Of a DNA stretch of 5,213 nt, positions 4,933-5,213 are shown in pieces. The position numbers and the translations under genes were made by a program. The notes beneath the pieces were generated by a model. That model was not told the DNA's origin and did no database searches. It saw nothing but the letters and a program-made list of their open reading frames with translations. How positions within the stretch are numbered: position 1 is the first letter of the stretch; the number at the start of each line of letters is the position of its first letter. This DNA is from Clostridia bacterium (GTDB lineage: Bacteria; Bacillota; Clostridia; Oscillospirales; Acutalibacteraceae), in NCBI GenBank assembly GCA_017519685.1, contig JAFWRV010000410.1, positions 1 to 5,213 on the forward strand, given 5' to 3'.

Positions 4933-5213
4933 ATGCTGAAAAAAATAATAGCGATTGTTATTGCCTCGGTTATTGTTGCTGCCGGTATAATTGTTTATTC
5001 ACAGCTTCCTCACAGTCTGAATTATAAAATCGATTCAATTGAAGAAGTCGGGAGTAATATTGAAATCGTCTCAAAGGAAAACGATGTTGTCACTGTCAAA
5101 AATACAGTTGAAGGCGAAATAAAAATACTTATGTTTACCGATACTCATCTTGACGGTAAAAACAAGACATCAAAAGTAACCGTTTCAAATATAGTAAATA
5201 ATGTGCAGAGAGA
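4933..5213 (+). CDS. membrane-anchored calcineurin-like metallophosphoesterase, 3' end outside window
   Basis: Only the first 93 residues are present. Lys 3 and 4 precede a hydrophobic helix (about 5-22), a signal anchor or uncleaved signal peptide. A spacer follows, with VTVKNTVEGEIKILMFTDTH at 53-72. FTDTHLDG, with D70 and H72, is the first metal-binding motif (D-x-H) of calcineurin-like phosphoesterases. The preceding beta strand KILMF and the following helix region (KVTVSNIVNNVQ) fit that fold. The remaining motifs (GDxxD, GNHE, H-x-H) would lie beyond the right edge. Proteins of this shape act outside the membrane on phosphate esters, nucleotides or lipid-linked phosphates; the substrate is unknown. 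The start is supported by GGAGGG (4921-4926) six bases before ATG and by a strong promoter. It is divergent from the XRE regulator, which may control it. Confidence 0.8.
   Translation, partial: MLKKIIAIVIASVIVAAGIIVYSQLPHSLNYKIDSIEEVGSNIEIVSKENDVVTVKNTVEGEIKILMFTDTHLDGKNKTSKVTVSNIVNNVQR

Noticed and set aside
1..5213. tRNA, rRNA, CRISPR array, transposase or riboswitch
   Set aside because: I looked for cloverleaf-like, repeat-spacer and insertion-sequence-end patterns and saw none; leaders are too short for riboswitches.

Overview
The window looks like an accessory stretch of a chromosome from a low-to-moderate GC Firmicute, probably a gut or rumen Clostridia relative (Ruminococcus/Oscillospiraceae-like). 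The reasons are strong GGAGG-type ribosome binding sites, sigma-A-like promoters with 17-base spacers, short 5' leaders, a secreted GH5 glycanase paired with an esterase, and an XRE regulator with a membrane tail of a type common in Clostridia. This placement is inference; no rRNA or taxonomic marker gene is present.

Layout. Positions 1-~210 (minus) carry an internal fragment of an ABC-transporter substrate-binding protein. It runs off the left edge and has lost its N-terminal half. At about 195-230 it abuts a plus-strand secreted-type protein of unknown function (~209-793), which has also lost its 5' end. The two fragments meet head to head, so this point is a rearrangement breakpoint or an assembly chimera. 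A hairpin terminator (801-831) follows. Next is a translationally coupled plus-strand pair: a small CPCC-like two-CxxC protein (855-1091) and a membrane-anchored protein (1084-1635). The latter has a charge-segregated Ser/Thr-rich stalk and a C-terminal domain resembling BECR-type toxin nucleases. The pair ends at a hairpin (1640-1680) shared with the convergent gene that follows.

On the minus strand, a sigma-A-like promoter (3978-4006) drives a two-gene carbohydrate operon: a secreted GH5 glycoside hydrolase (2570-3955), then 21 bases later an alpha/beta-hydrolase esterase of BD-FAE/acetyl-esterase type (1679-2548). They probably act together on a decorated plant polysaccharide outside the cell. 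Upstream, and separated by a terminator (4021-4058), is a minus-strand XRE-family DNA-binding protein with four predicted membrane helices (4062-4721). Its promoter region faces a divergent plus-strand gene, the start of a membrane-anchored calcineurin-like metallophosphoesterase (4933 to the right edge). A 9+2+9 palindrome lies between the two divergent promoters and is a candidate operator.

The most interesting element is the CPCC-like/BECR-like overlapping gene pair, a possible surface toxin-immunity or toxin-antitoxin module. This rests on remembered motif similarity and needs a profile search. No tRNA, rRNA, CRISPR array, transposase or insertion sequence was seen, and there is no gene-free stretch over 300 bases.
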